A stretch of DNA of 64,000 nt from Streptomyces sp. SS1-1 (GCF_008973465.1 NZ_WBXN01000004.1:5744501-5808500); one strand, 5' to 3'; shown: positions 35,392 to 43,889, counted from the first letter of the stretch. The notes: generated by a model from the letters alone, not told the origin. Numbers and translations are program-made.

Positions 35392-35874
35392 TCAGCCCCA
35401 GATCACCGCGCCCAGCCAGGCCCCGGCGATCAGCTGGCAGGTGAACAGCTCCGCCAGCACGCTGGAGCCGCCCGAGCGCATCGCCGTGCGCACCGCGGCC
35501 CGTGCCTCGCCGTGCCGGCCGAGGCGGCGCCGGGCCTCCACGTAGGCACCGGCCAGGAACCCGGGCACCGAGCCGATCACGGGGATCAGGAAGAACCCCA
35601 GGAACGAGCCCGCCGCCGCGTACGCCGCCATGCGGCGCCCGGCCCAGCCGGGGCGCAGACGCCGGGGCGGGAGCGCCCAGCGCACCACCTGGGAGACGAA
35701 CAGCGCGAGGGTGGCCCCGACGAGCACCCACCACGTGACCGGCTGAACGTCCTCCAGCGCCCACCACAGGACGGCGGCCCACACGAGCAACGACCCCGGC
35801 ACACCGGGCACCATCACCCCGCACAGGCCGAGCAGGAGGACCAGGCCCACCAGTACGAGGTCCCAGACTCCCAT
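35392..35874 (-). CDS. DUF456 family membrane protein
   Basis: A 160-residue membrane protein with about four hydrophobic segments: LVLVGLVLLLGLCGVMVPGV, LLVWAAVLWWALED, WWVLVGATLALFVSQVV and AAYAAAGSFLGFFLIPVIG followed by GSVPGFLAGAYVEAR. The Gly-rich P-G-x-P-G loop is typical of DUF456. Function unknown. The gene is convergent with ogt and divergent from the PP2C-like gene. Confidence 0.85.
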   Translation of the reverse strand: MGVWDLVLVGLVLLLGLCGVMVPGVPGSLLVWAAVLWWALEDVQPVTWWVLVGATLALFVSQVVRWALPPRRLRPGWAGRRMAAYAAAGSFLGFFLIPVIGSVPGFLAGAYVEARRRLGRHGEARAAVRTAMRSGGSSVLAELFTCQLIAGAWLGAVIWG

Positions 35875-36060
35875 CTGACCAGAGTGCAGGAGCCCGCGAG
35901 GACGCGCAGATCAGGAGCTGCCGCCCGGGCGCCACGGCGCGCAACACACGGTCGTACGCCCGTTCGTCCTGTCACCCGACGTGTCCCTCTCGGTGCCGTA
36001 CGCGGCCGGATTTCCCGATGCCCCGTTCCCATCCGGGCCCCGCGGGGAAGAATCGGGTGC

Positions 36061-37404
36061 ATGAATCAGCAGGGGGGCAAGCCCACCGGTCACGAGGACG
36101 ACTGGTGGGGCCAGCTGTACGGCGACGCCGAGGACGCCGGCCCGTCCACGGCACCCGACTCGCTCGACGACCGGTACGCCTCGGCCGCGGACGCCGTGAA
36201 CCGGCCGGACACCGTCCCGGCACCGCGCTCCGACCCGGACGCTCCCGCGCGGGAGGCGCCGGCGTTCCCGGCCGGTCTGCCCCGGCCGCCCGGCTTCACG
36301 GTGGAACCGGCGCCGGTTCCGGTCGAGGCTCCGGCTCCAGGCTCGGCTCCGGCTCCAGGCTCGGCTCCGGCTCCGGTCCCGGCTCCCGTTCCGGCGGGTG
36401 AGGAGCCGCCCCCTCCGCCCGCCGGAGACCGGCCGGCCCGCGCGCTCGACTACGTGGGCGCCGGACCGCCCACCTACGACCCCGAGCCGACCGCACTGCC
36501 CCCGGCCGACCCGGACGACCTCGGCGACCTGGTGGCCGACACCGTCCTCGACGGCGCCCGCTACGGCACCGCCACCGTGCGGGCCGTGTCCCTGCGCGGC
36601 GACTCCGCCCGCTACCGGGGCGAGCCCCGCCGCGACTCCCTGCTCACCGCCCGCTTCGGCACCGGCGACCACGCCCTGCTCCTGGTCGCCATGGCCACCG
36701 GCGCCCGCGCCACCCCCGGCGCCCACCGGGCCGCCGCCGAGGCGTGCCGGTGGATCGGCCGGGCCGTCGGCCGCAGCCACGAACAGCTCGCGGCCGACAT
36801 GCGGGCCGGCCGGCGCGGCGATCTGAAGTCCGGGCTGCACCGCCTCACCGGCCGCAGCCTCGGCCGGCTCCGCGCGAGCGCCGTCGAACAGGGCGTCGAC
36901 CCGGAGGAGTACGCGGCCGTCCTGCGCTGCCTGCTGCTGCCCGCCGACCCCGAGTGCCGGACGCGGGTCTTCTTCGGGGCGGGCGCCGGAGGGCTGTTCC
37001 GGCTGCGGGACGGGGAGTGGCAGGACATCGAGCCGCGGGTGACCGACACCGCCGGCGAACCCGTCGTCGGCTTCGGCTCGCCGCCCGCCGAGACCCCCGA
37101 CGGCGACCGGCTCACCATGGACCTCGGCATCCCGACCCCGCCGAGCCCCTACGAGCCGGCGCCCGAGCCGCCTCGCGAGCCCTTCCGCTTCCGCGCCTCC
37201 GTGGCCCGCCCCGGCGACACCCTGCTGCTGTGCACGAGCGGCCTCGCCGACCCCCTGCGCGGCGAACCCGAACTCGCGGCCCACCTCCGGCGGCGCTGGT
37301 CCGGCTCCGGGCCGCCCGGCCTCGCCGACTTCCTCGCCGACACCCAGGTCCGGGTCAAGGGATACGCCGACGACCGTACGGCCGCCGCCGTCTGGGAGAC
37401 GTGA
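36061..37404 (+). CDS. PP2C-fold protein, probable pseudophosphatase
   Basis: A 447-residue soluble protein. Residues 1-165 are low-complexity and acidic/Pro-rich, including PAPGSAPAPG repeats encoded by a GC-rich tandem DNA repeat near 36330-36390. Residues about 170-445 follow the protein phosphatase 2C fold, ending VKGYADDRTAAAVW. Two metal-binding aspartates are replaced: the VADGHG-type motif reads VAMATGAR (Thr213) and the TDG motif reads CTSGL (Ser393). It may therefore bind but not dephosphorylate targets. ATG at 36061; its stop abuts the stop of the convergent XRE-type gene. Confidence 0.75.
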   Translation: MNQQGGKPTGHEDDWWGQLYGDAEDAGPSTAPDSLDDRYASAADAVNRPDTVPAPRSDPDAPAREAPAFPAGLPRPPGFTVEPAPVPVEAPAPGSAPAPGSAPAPVPAPVPAGEEPPPPPAGDRPARALDYVGAGPPTYDPEPTALPPADPDDLGDLVADTVLDGARYGTATVRAVSLRGDSARYRGEPRRDSLLTARFGTGDHALLLVAMATGARATPGAHRAAAEACRWIGRAVGRSHEQLAADMRAGRRGDLKSGLHRLTGRSLGRLRASAVEQGVDPEEYAAVLRCLLLPADPECRTRVFFGAGAGGLFRLRDGEWQDIEPRVTDTAGEPVVGFGSPPAETPDGDRLTMDLGIPTPPSPYEPAPEPPREPFRFRASVARPGDTLLLCTSGLADPLRGEPELAAHLRRRWSGSGPPGLADFLADTQVRVKGYADDRTAAAVWET

Positions 37405-38721
37405 TCAGCTGTACGGCACCCAGGCCCGGTCGGACGTCTCGTACACGTAGCGCGGCAGCGACCCGATGCCCGTCGTACGGAACGGGCGGCCCGCGTCGTC
37501 GACGCGGACGGTGCCGGTGCGGCCCTGCGAGGACCAGTCGAGCTCCAGGTACCAGGAGCAGTCGCAGGCGCGGGTCTCCGCGGTGACCAGCAGTACCTCC
37601 GGGTCCGTGGCGGACACCCGGTAGGGCAGCCGCATCGCCGGGATCGGGGTGCCCGTGTCGTTGCCGTCCTGGGGGCGGGCGACGGGCCGGTCCCTGTCCA
37701 GGTCGACGTCGAAGAAGCGCGGTGTCAGCGCTCCGCCGCAGCCCCGGTCCATCGCGTACACCGTGCCCTTCAGTGGCGTCGCGCGGCTCACGACGCGGAC
37801 CCGCAGCGCCTCCAGCACGACGGCTGTGGCACTGCGGCCCTGCACCGACACCCGGACCATGGTCTGCCGCCCGTGCACGGCGCCCAGCGAGGTCGCCCAG
37901 GTGCGGGCGTCCTGCGGCGGGGGCGGCGGCGGCACCTGCTGCGGCGGCCGGGTGAGGACGTAGTCGTGGCCGCATCCGGCCTGCCAGACATGCGAGTCGA
38001 CGCTCCAGGTCAGGGGCGTGCCCGCGCCGGGCTCGGGCCGCCCGGTCCCCTTCGGCGCCTCCTTGCCGCCCGCCTCGCGCGACGCCGGCTTCGTCGGGCG
38101 GGCGGCGGAGGGGGACGCCTTCGCCGTGGTGGGTGTGGGGGAGCGGGGCGGGGACGGGCGGGACGTGGGCGCCTGTGCCGTACGGGTCGGATCGGCGGCC
38201 TCGACGCGGTCCGCGCCGCGGCCGGGCCGGTCGTCCGGGAGGGCGGCGAGCGTGCCGAGACCGGCGAGGAGCGCGGTGGCCGCCGCCGTCAGCGCGAGGA
38301 GCCTGCGACGGCGGGAGCGGGGGCGGGCGGACGCGGGGGAGGACGCAGTGACGTCGGGGGTGGGCTCGGCCGGTGTCGCTGCGGGCTCGTCCGGTGCCTC
38401 GGCGCTCCCGTCCCGAGCCGGTTCCGGTGCCTCGGTGGCCGGCTTCGCGCCCTGCGTGCGGGCCCGCTGACGGGCCGCCACCGCGAGGATCCACAGCCGG
38501 TGCAGCTCCAGCCGTTCCTCGGGGGTCGCCGCGCACAGCGCCGCGAAGCGCTCCACGGGGGCGAAGTCGAGCGGGACGGCCTCACCGGCGCAGTAGCGGT
38601 GCAGCGTGGAGGTGTTCATCGCGAGCCGGCGGGCCAGCTGCCCGTAGCTGCGGTCGGTGCGCTCCTTGAGCCGTCTGAGCAGCGCCGCGAACTCCTGGAC
38701 GTCGTCCCGCACTTCCGACAC
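37405..38721 (-). CDS. Membrane-anchored XRE-type helix-turn-helix protein with exported domain
   Basis: A 438-residue protein. Residues about 7-65 form a cytoplasmic Cro/C1-type helix-turn-helix (LKERTDRSYGQLARRLAMNT, STLHRYCAGEAVP). A positively charged stretch RPRSRRRR precedes a transmembrane helix at about 137-160. A Pro/Thr/Ser-rich linker leads to an extracytoplasmic domain with several cysteines (AGCGHDYVLTRPPQQ, DRGCGG, TRACDCSWYLELDW). This is a one-piece membrane-spanning putative regulator. The GTG at 38721 follows GGGGGAA; the longer frame to 38772 is less likely. Confidence 0.78.
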   Translation of the reverse strand: MSEVRDDVQEFAALLRRLKERTDRSYGQLARRLAMNTSTLHRYCAGEAVPLDFAPVERFAALCAATPEERLELHRLWILAVAARQRARTQGAKPATEAPEPARDGSAEAPDEPAATPAEPTPDVTASSPASARPRSRRRRLLALTAAATALLAGLGTLAALPDDRPGRGADRVEAADPTRTAQAPTSRPSPPRSPTPTTAKASPSAARPTKPASREAGGKEAPKGTGRPEPGAGTPLTWSVDSHVWQAGCGHDYVLTRPPQQVPPPPPPQDARTWATSLGAVHGRQTMVRVSVQGRSATAVVLEALRVRVVSRATPLKGTVYAMDRGCGGALTPRFFDVDLDRDRPVARPQDGNDTGTPIPAMRLPYRVSATDPEVLLVTAETRACDCSWYLELDWSSQGRTGTVRVDDAGRPFRTTGIGSLPRYVYETSDRAWVPYS

Positions 38722-38981
38722 CGTTCCCCCGTGTCCTGTCCGTCCCGGGACGGCATCCCAGGCACTCCCCATAGGTGCACGTCACAGGGGCTGGGATGGT
38801 TCCACCGTCGCGGATCGGCGCCCGGCGCTTGCCGCGGCCCGTTGTGACGGCTGATGCTTCTGGTGCCGCACCGACCGGGCCGCGACGACCGCAAGGCGTC
38901 GGGGCGACCCGGCCTTCTTCGGCCTTCTCCGGCCTTTTTCCGCGGTCGTCACGCACCGACTCATCCCACGGGGGGACACCC

Positions 38982-39596
38982 ATGTCCAGGACCATGCGCA
39001 CCGGCGTGCTCGCCGCGCTCGCCGTCGCGGCACTCACCGCCGGCTTCGCGGTCACGGCCGCACCGGCCGGCGCCGCGCCGAAGAAGCCCGCGCCGAAGTT
39101 CCTGTCCGCGTCCCAGCTTCCGCCGCACCCCACCGGCTGGACCGCGGGCCCGGTCTCCGACGGGGTGCCGGAGGAGCTGGAGTTCTGCTTCGGTGAGGCC
39201 CTTCTCGCCTACGACATCCGCCACCGCGACTTCCGCACCGACCTGGAGACCAACGCCCAGCAGATCGTCGTCGTGGTCGGCGACGGCGCCAAGGCGAAGG
39301 CCCTCGCCCAGCGGCTCGACCAGGAGGTCCGGCGCTGCGCGCTGCGGGCCGACGCCGATCCGGAGATCAAGGCCGAGTACCGGGCGTACGGCACGCTGCC
39401 GGTGGAGGAGGGGGCGCGGGTGCACGGGGTGCACACCAGCACGGCGTGGGGTGCGACGGACATCGACCTGACGTCGGTCGGCCGGGACGGCGGCACGGTC
39501 ACGCTCGTCCGGTGGGGGCAGATGGGGGGCTTCGCGGACGCGCCGGTGACGGCGTTCAAGAAGACGACCACCACCGCGGTCGACAAGCTGTACTGA
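38982..39596 (+). CDS. Small secreted protein of unknown function
   Basis: A 204-residue protein with a clear Sec signal peptide (MSRTMRTGVLAALAVAALTA, cleavage near AGAAPKK). The mature part is about 170 residues with two cysteines (FCFGEALL and RRCALRAD), suggesting a single disulfide, and a regular pattern compatible with a PknH-sensor-like or NTF2-like fold; I do not name it. ATG at 38982 follows GGGGGA. A hairpin terminator follows the gene. Confidence 0.78.
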   Translation: MSRTMRTGVLAALAVAALTAGFAVTAAPAGAAPKKPAPKFLSASQLPPHPTGWTAGPVSDGVPEELEFCFGEALLAYDIRHRDFRTDLETNAQQIVVVVGDGAKAKALAQRLDQEVRRCALRADADPEIKAEYRAYGTLPVEEGARVHGVHTSTAWGATDIDLTSVGRDGGTVTLVRWGQMGGFADAPVTAFKKTTTTAVDKLY

Positions 39597-39615
39597 CCGC
39601 ACGGCCGGCCCGGCA

Positions 39616-39656
39616 CGGGGCCGCCCTCCCGTACGGGGGTCGGGCGGGCGGCCCCG
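39616..39656 (+). terminator. Terminator of the small secreted protein gene
   Basis: CGGGGCCGCCC (39616-39626) pairs perfectly with GGGCGGCCCCG (39646-39656), enclosing CCCGTACGGG, itself self-complementary. It starts 20 bases after the stop codon. From here to about 40064 (some 400 bases) I see no credible gene or further element. Confidence 0.6.
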
Positions 39657-40064
39657 GCGGGCGCGGGACGACGTCCGGTTTCAGCCACTTTCCCGGGACG
39701 GGGGCGTCGGCGCCGAGGGGGCTCGGCCGCCGACACCCCCGTCCACTCGTGTGTCCGCACCGGGTACGCCGTCTTCGGCAGGGCGGGGTCGGCGTTCCGC
39801 GTGATCCCGTCCGGTTCCGGCACCCTCGCGCGGGTCGGCGCGGCGGCCGTGTGCCGGGCGCCGTACGGCCCTCTCCTGCCCGCACCGGCGGACGGTACCG
39901 CCTCATGCCGTCGCAAACCCCGTCACGTCCCGTCCTGGGCGTGCGGCGGGTGACGGCCGTGTCCCGCCCGTCGCGCCGGGCGGGCGCCGGGCGGTGTTCC
40001 GCCGTTCACCCACCGGTGAGGACCGGCCGCCGATGGCCGAACACCTGGTCGTCGGTGGCGGGAC

Positions 40065-40157
40065 ATGACTGTTCGCCGCCGTGACCGGGGAATGGTTCCC
40101 GTGAACGTGTTCGAGCCAGGAGGGGAACCGACATCGGCACGCAGGCGGGGGTCATGA
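40065..40157 (+). CDS. Possible 30-residue basic peptide coupled to the downstream ATPase
   Basis: ATG at 40065 opens a 31-codon frame beginning MTVRRRDRGMVPVNVFEPGG and ending in SARRRGS. Its TGA (40155-40157) overlaps the ATG of the ATP-binding protein gene as ATGA, the arrangement used for translational coupling in the sulfur operon of this window. Internal in-frame starts at ATG 40092 and GTG 40101 also exist. It is too short to judge by coding statistics. Confidence 0.4.
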   Translation: MTVRRRDRGMVPVNVFEPGGEPTSARRRGS

Positions 40158-40633
40158 AGAGGCAGGCACGGGGAGGCGGTCCCACGGCGTACGGGGCCTC
40201 CTCGGCGAAGACGGTGGAGGACGGGACCGCGGGCGCCGGGGAACACACGCGGACCTCCCAGCTCAGGCGCAGACTCGGCCGGGCCGATCTGCGGGCGGTA
40301 CCGGAGGCGCGCAGGGCGCTGCGCGAACTGCTGCGGCAGTGCGGCAGGGCCGGCGGCTCCGACACCGCCGAACTGCTCACCAGCGAACTCGTCACCAACG
40401 CACTCGTGCACACCGACCGGGACGCGGTCCTGACCGCGACCGTGGGACCGGCCGGACTGCGCGTGGAGGTACGGGACTTCACGTCCCGGCGGCCCAGGAT
40501 GCGCGTACCGGACGCCGACACCGGTACGAACGGCCGGGGCCTGCTGCTCGTCCAGTCCCTGGCGGACGCCTGGGGGGTGTGCGTGCACGGCGTGGGCAAG
40601 GTGGTGTGGTTCGAGCTCGGGGCGGACGTGTGA
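40154..40633 (+). CDS. Anti-sigma-factor-type ATP-binding (HATPase_c) protein
   Basis: A 159-residue protein of the RsbW/SpoIIAB-like GHKL ATPase group, abundant in Streptomyces as partners of SpoIIE-type phosphatases. The N box is ELLTSELVTNALVHT, the G1-like box is LRVEVRDFTSRRPRM, and the G2 box is GRGLLLVQSLADAWGV. The N-terminal 35 residues are variable. ATG at 40154 overlaps a short upstream frame. A strong AGGAGGGG lies earlier, at 40118-40125, so translation could begin upstream or be coupled. A 19-bp hairpin terminator follows. Confidence 0.88.
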   Translation: MKRQARGGGPTAYGASSAKTVEDGTAGAGEHTRTSQLRRRLGRADLRAVPEARRALRELLRQCGRAGGSDTAELLTSELVTNALVHTDRDAVLTATVGPAGLRVEVRDFTSRRPRMRVPDADTGTNGRGLLLVQSLADAWGVCVHGVGKVVWFELGADV

Positions 40634-40644
40634 CGCCCGGGGCG

Positions 40645-40689
40645 ACGGGAAGGGGCGCGACCCGTGCCGTGGGTCGCGCCCCTTCCCGT
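40645..40689. terminator. Strong bidirectional terminator
   Basis: ACGGGAAGGGGCGCGACCC (40645-40663) and its exact complement at 40671-40689 form a 19-bp perfect stem with a 7-base loop (GTGCCGT). It lies between the converging ATP-binding protein gene and DUF2637 gene, 11 and 13 bases from their respective stops. Confidence 0.9.
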
Positions 40690-40702
40690 GGTCAGGACCG
40701 GC

Positions 40703-41737
40703 TCAGCCGAACTGCTGCTCCAGGTCCTTGAGCTTGCGCTCCAGCGAGTCGAGCCGCGGGAGCGCCATTGTGTCGTCCTCCGCGGTGAGGTCCACGGTCA
40801 CCGGGTCCGAACCGGTGCGTACGGGCTCAAGGGAAGGGCGCTTGCGCACGGGCAGCTCCGGCGCCGATATGGCAGGCTCCGCGGTGACCTGGGACGGGGC
40901 CGGCTCCAGGGCCTGCGGCTCGCCCTGCCGGCCGGTGCCGCGGCCGATGAAGCCGCGGTGGCCGCGGCTGATGGCCTTGAGCTGGGCGCGCTCCATGCGC
41001 TCCTTGTCCCGGCGGCGCAGGCGGGCCGCCTCCTTCTGCCGCTTGTCCTCGCGGACCTCGTCGACCGCCTCGTCCAGGCTGCGGACGTTCTCCAGCAGCA
41101 TGAGCGACCACGCCTTGTAGGTCTCGCGGGGGGCGCGGAGCCAGCGCACGATGCGGATCTGGGGCAGCGGACGCGGCACCAGGCCCTGCTCGCGCAGCGC
41201 CGCCCGGCGGGTCTGCTTCAGGGCGCGGTCGAACAGCACGGCCGCCGACAGGGACATGCCGGCGAAGAAGTGCGGGGCGCCGGCGTGGCTCAGGCCGCGG
41301 GGCGCGTGGACCCAGTTGAACCAGGCCGCGGCACCAGCGAACGTCCACACGAGTATGCGCGAGCCGAGCGCCGCGTCGCCGTGGCTGGCCTCGCGCACGG
41401 CGAGCACGGAACAGAACATCGCCGCGCCGTCGAGACCGAACGGCACGAGGTACTGCCAGCCGTCGCTGAGGCCCAGGTTCTGCTCACCGAAGCCGACCAG
41501 GCCCTTGAAGGAGAGCGCGGCGGCCACGGCGGCACAGCAGAAGAGCAGCACGTAGGAGGCCGTGCCGTAGATGGCCTCCTTGCGCCTGCGGCGCTCCTCG
41601 CTGCGCTCCCAGGAGTCCTCGGCCGCGTGCTCCCCGGACCGCTTCCCGCGCGCGAGCACCGCCACCGCCGCCAGCATGCCCAGGAGCAGCACGGCGCCCG
41701 GAAGCAGCCAGTTCAGCGATATGTCGGTCAATCTCAT
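40703..41737 (-). CDS. DUF2637 family membrane protein
   Basis: A 344-residue protein with a first hydrophobic segment WLLPGAVLLLGMLAAVAVLA, then three more helices in the DUF2637 region (ASYVLLFCCAAVAAALSF, YLVPFGLDGAAMFCSVLAV, ILVWTFAGAAAWFNWVHA), and a long, strongly basic, probably cytoplasmic coiled tail (VREDKRQKEAARLRRRDKER). The C-terminus is predicted coiled coil (LDSLERKLKDLEQQFG). DUF2637 is common in actinomycetes and some plasmid Spd proteins; function unknown. ATG at 41737 with AAGGGA upstream. Confidence 0.85.
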   Translation of the reverse strand: MRLTDISLNWLLPGAVLLLGMLAAVAVLARGKRSGEHAAEDSWERSEERRRRKEAIYGTASYVLLFCCAAVAAALSFKGLVGFGEQNLGLSDGWQYLVPFGLDGAAMFCSVLAVREASHGDAALGSRILVWTFAGAAAWFNWVHAPRGLSHAGAPHFFAGMSLSAAVLFDRALKQTRRAALREQGLVPRPLPQIRIVRWLRAPRETYKAWSLMLLENVRSLDEAVDEVREDKRQKEAARLRRRDKERMERAQLKAISRGHRGFIGRGTGRQGEPQALEPAPSQVTAEPAISAPELPVRKRPSLEPVRTGSDPVTVDLTAEDDTMALPRLDSLERKLKDLEQQFG

Positions 41738-42066
41738 CTGGGGTCCCTTGCATTGGGATAGGGCGTAACGCCCGCCATAGTGGCCCAATCCCGCTGGCCC
41801 TCAGGGGGTTTCGGGGCAAGAGGCCGCCAAGGAGGTGCAAGGGGATGCCCAGGGCGGCGTTCTGCTCGAACTGCCGCTTGAGGGGCGGGAGTTGAGTTCG
41901 AACAACACTACCCGTGCGGGTGGTTCCACGGAAAGTTCCCGCGCGAAGTGAGGAAGTTGTGAAACGGGTGTAACCGAGACGGGGTGCCGTTCGTCGGTGA
42001 TCTTAAGGCACGCGGGGGTGGGACCGCTCCCGAGGGGGCGTCAGTTCGCCTGCCCCGGGGACCTGT
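41738..42066. other. Intergenic region with a nested hairpin and a CxxC micro-ORF
   Basis: About 330 bases upstream of the DUF2637 gene. ATTGGG (41752-41757) and CCCAAT (41784-41789) enclose GGGCG-TAA-CGCCC (61-73), a nested hairpin in the likely 5'UTR. On the plus strand AAGGAGG precedes, by nine bases, a 16-codon frame at 41845-41895 (MPRAAFCSNCRLRGGS). Otherwise nothing gene-like is seen; the 3' end of the FhuF-like gene lies to the right. Confidence 0.4.
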
Positions 42067-42918
42067 TCAGGCCGCCGCGCCCAGGAGCTTGGCGAGGCGG
42101 TCGGCGTCGCAGGTGCGCGGGCAGGTCGCACACGTGTCCTCGGGGCGCACGGTGTAGAACATGCAGCAGCTCGCCCGGTCGCGGGTGGGCAGGGACTCGC
42201 CGTCCGGACCGGTCAGCTCACGGAACGCGGCCGAACCCACGTACGGCCGTGTCGCGCCCGGCAGCAGCAGCTCCAGCTCGTGGCGGGCCCGCTCCTGCTC
42301 GCCGTCCCCGAACAGGTGCGCCACGTACCACAGGCCCTCGACGACCTCGTCGGTCGCCATGCCCCACAGGGCGCGTCCGCGGCGCCGCATCCGGGGGCCG
42401 AAGCCGCCGAGGACCGGCTCCAGGTGCTCGGCGACGGCCTCGCGCACCTCGGCCCGCAGGGCCTCCTCGTCGGCGACCAGGCGCGCGCCGGGCAGACCGG
42501 CCGCCGGGTCGCCGGGCAGGCAGGCGAAGGAGGCGGGACGTGCGGCCAGGCGGCCCAGGGGAGCGCCGGGGTCGGTGCGGTCGTACGAGACATGCGTCAC
42601 GGGGAAGCGGGGGACGCGGCGGAGCAGGAACCACGGCACGGTGATCAGCAGGCACGCCGGCCAGGCGTAGCGGTGCAGCCCGAAACTGGCGACGACGTCA
42701 GGGCGGGCGGACCGCCCGTAGTCGCGCAGCACCTGGGCGTCGTCCCAGGCGAGGAACGCGTCCAGCCCGGTGCCGCCCTCCGCCAGCGCGCTCGCGGTGA
42801 CCCAGCCGCCGTGCCGGGGCAGCGCCGCGTCGGTGACGGGCTGGGTGATGTCGAGCCCCGGGAGGACCTCGGCGAGACGGGCGTAGGCGTGCGCGAGGGC
42901 TGAGGAGGGCACGGGCAT
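42067..42918 (-). CDS. FhuF-like siderophore-iron reductase
   Basis: A 283-residue protein whose C-terminus carries the [2Fe-2S] motif of FhuF-type ferric-siderophore reductases: C251-C252-x10-C263-x2-C266 (CCMFYTVRPEDTCATC). The N-terminal part (YARLAEVLPGLDITQP, SFGLHRYAWPACLLITVPWF) matches the family's ferric reductase domain. It would release iron from siderophores in the cytoplasm. A perfect IdeR/DmdR-type iron box lies 25 bases upstream of the ATG, so expression should be repressed by iron. Divergent from a GntR gene. Confidence 0.9.
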   Translation of the reverse strand: MPVPSSALAHAYARLAEVLPGLDITQPVTDAALPRHGGWVTASALAEGGTGLDAFLAWDDAQVLRDYGRSARPDVVASFGLHRYAWPACLLITVPWFLLRRVPRFPVTHVSYDRTDPGAPLGRLAARPASFACLPGDPAAGLPGARLVADEEALRAEVREAVAEHLEPVLGGFGPRMRRRGRALWGMATDEVVEGLWYVAHLFGDGEQERARHELELLLPGATRPYVGSAAFRELTGPDGESLPTRDRASCCMFYTVRPEDTCATCPRTCDADRLAKLLGAAA

Positions 42919-42942
42919 CGGACCGCCAATCCGCGAGGCGCT

Positions 42943-42961
42943 GAAGGTAAGCCTTACCTTA
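42943..42961 (-). promoter_or_regulatory. Iron box (IdeR/DmdR/DtxR-type operator)
   Basis: AAGGTAAGCCTTACCTT (42944-42960) has perfect 8-bp arms around a central C and closely matches the DtxR-family consensus TTAGGTTAGGCTAACCTAA. It lies directly upstream of the FhuF-like gene, in the position of its promoter. Confidence 0.88.
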
Positions 42962-43071
42962 CCCCGAGCTGGGTGAGGTTTGAACTGTCGCGTTCTGCGC
43001 CTAAGGTGCTTGACGGGTGAGTAACAAGCCGCCGTAATACCCCACGTACCGACCGTCCCGGAGGAGGACCC

Positions 43072-43872
43072 GTGAAGCAGGGCGCGCGAAGCTCCGCGAC
43101 GACGGGGACGCCGGGGACGCCACAGGTCCGGGAGGCCGCGGCGGCCGCGCCGGAACCCAGGGTCCCGGCGCAGGGCACCCCGTCCGCCGCCGCGCGCGGC
43201 GAGCACACCCACAGCGAGCCGCCCATCCCCGCGCCGCGCCCGGTCGTGCAGCGCGCCTCGGTGCGCGGGCAGATCCTCGACGCGCTGCGCACCGCGCTCG
43301 TCACCGGCGAGCTGGCGCCCGGCGCCGTCTACTCGGCCCCCGCCCTCGGCGAGCGCTTCGGCGTCTCGGCGACCCCCGTCCGGGAGGCCATGCAGCAGCT
43401 GGCCCAGGAGGGCGCCGTCGAGGTGGTCCCCAACCGGGGGTTCCGGGTCGTCGAACGCGGCGCCCGCGACCTGGCCGAACTCGCCGAGGTCCGGGCCCTC
43501 GTCGAGGTCCCCGTCATGCTCCGGCTCGCCCGCGCCGTGCCCGCCGAACGCTGGGCCGAGATGCGCCCGCTGGCTGAGGCGACCGTCCGCGCGGCGGCCA
43601 CCGGATGCCGGGCCACCTACGCGGAGTCCGACCGCACCTTCCACCGCGCGGTGCTCTCCCTCGCCGGCAACGCCCAGCTCGTCCGCATCGCCGACGACCT
43701 GCACCGCCGCGCCCAGTGGCCCCTGACCGGCCCGTCCCGCCCCCCGGGCCGCGGCCACGCCGACCTCCTGGCCGACGCGGCCGAACACACGGCGCTCCTC
43801 GACGCCCTGGTCGCCCGCGACCTGGAGGTCGTCCGTGCCCTGGTCGACGAACACTTCGCGAGCGCCCACTAG
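43072..43872 (+). CDS. GntR-family (FadR-type) transcriptional regulator
   Basis: A 266-residue regulator. After a 60-residue disordered N-terminus comes the GntR winged helix (VRGQILDALRTALVTGELAPG, APALGERFGVSATPVREAMQQ, VVPNRGFRVV) and a C-terminal helical FCD effector domain (LAEVRALVEVPVMLRLAR, DRTFHRAVLSLAGNAQLVRI). GGAGGAGGACCC directly precedes the GTG at 43072. Divergent from the iron-regulated FhuF-like gene, but with no evident regulatory link. Effector unknown. Confidence 0.92.
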   Translation: MKQGARSSATTGTPGTPQVREAAAAAPEPRVPAQGTPSAAARGEHTHSEPPIPAPRPVVQRASVRGQILDALRTALVTGELAPGAVYSAPALGERFGVSATPVREAMQQLAQEGAVEVVPNRGFRVVERGARDLAELAEVRALVEVPVMLRLARAVPAERWAEMRPLAEATVRAAATGCRATYAESDRTFHRAVLSLAGNAQLVRIADDLHRRAQWPLTGPSRPPGRGHADLLADAAEHTALLDALVARDLEVVRALVDEHFASAH

Positions 43873-43889
43873 GGCTGTTCTTCACGGCC

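Noticed and set aside
40133..40153. In-frame ATC at 40133 after a strong AGGAGGGG as a rare start codon of the ATP-binding protein
   Set aside because: ATC starts are very rare and an ordinary ATG at 40154 with stop-start coupling explains the layout; kept only as a remote option.
41880..41905. GTTCGAAC sequence reminiscent of a tRNA T-loop
   Set aside because: No acceptor, D or anticodon stems can be formed around it.
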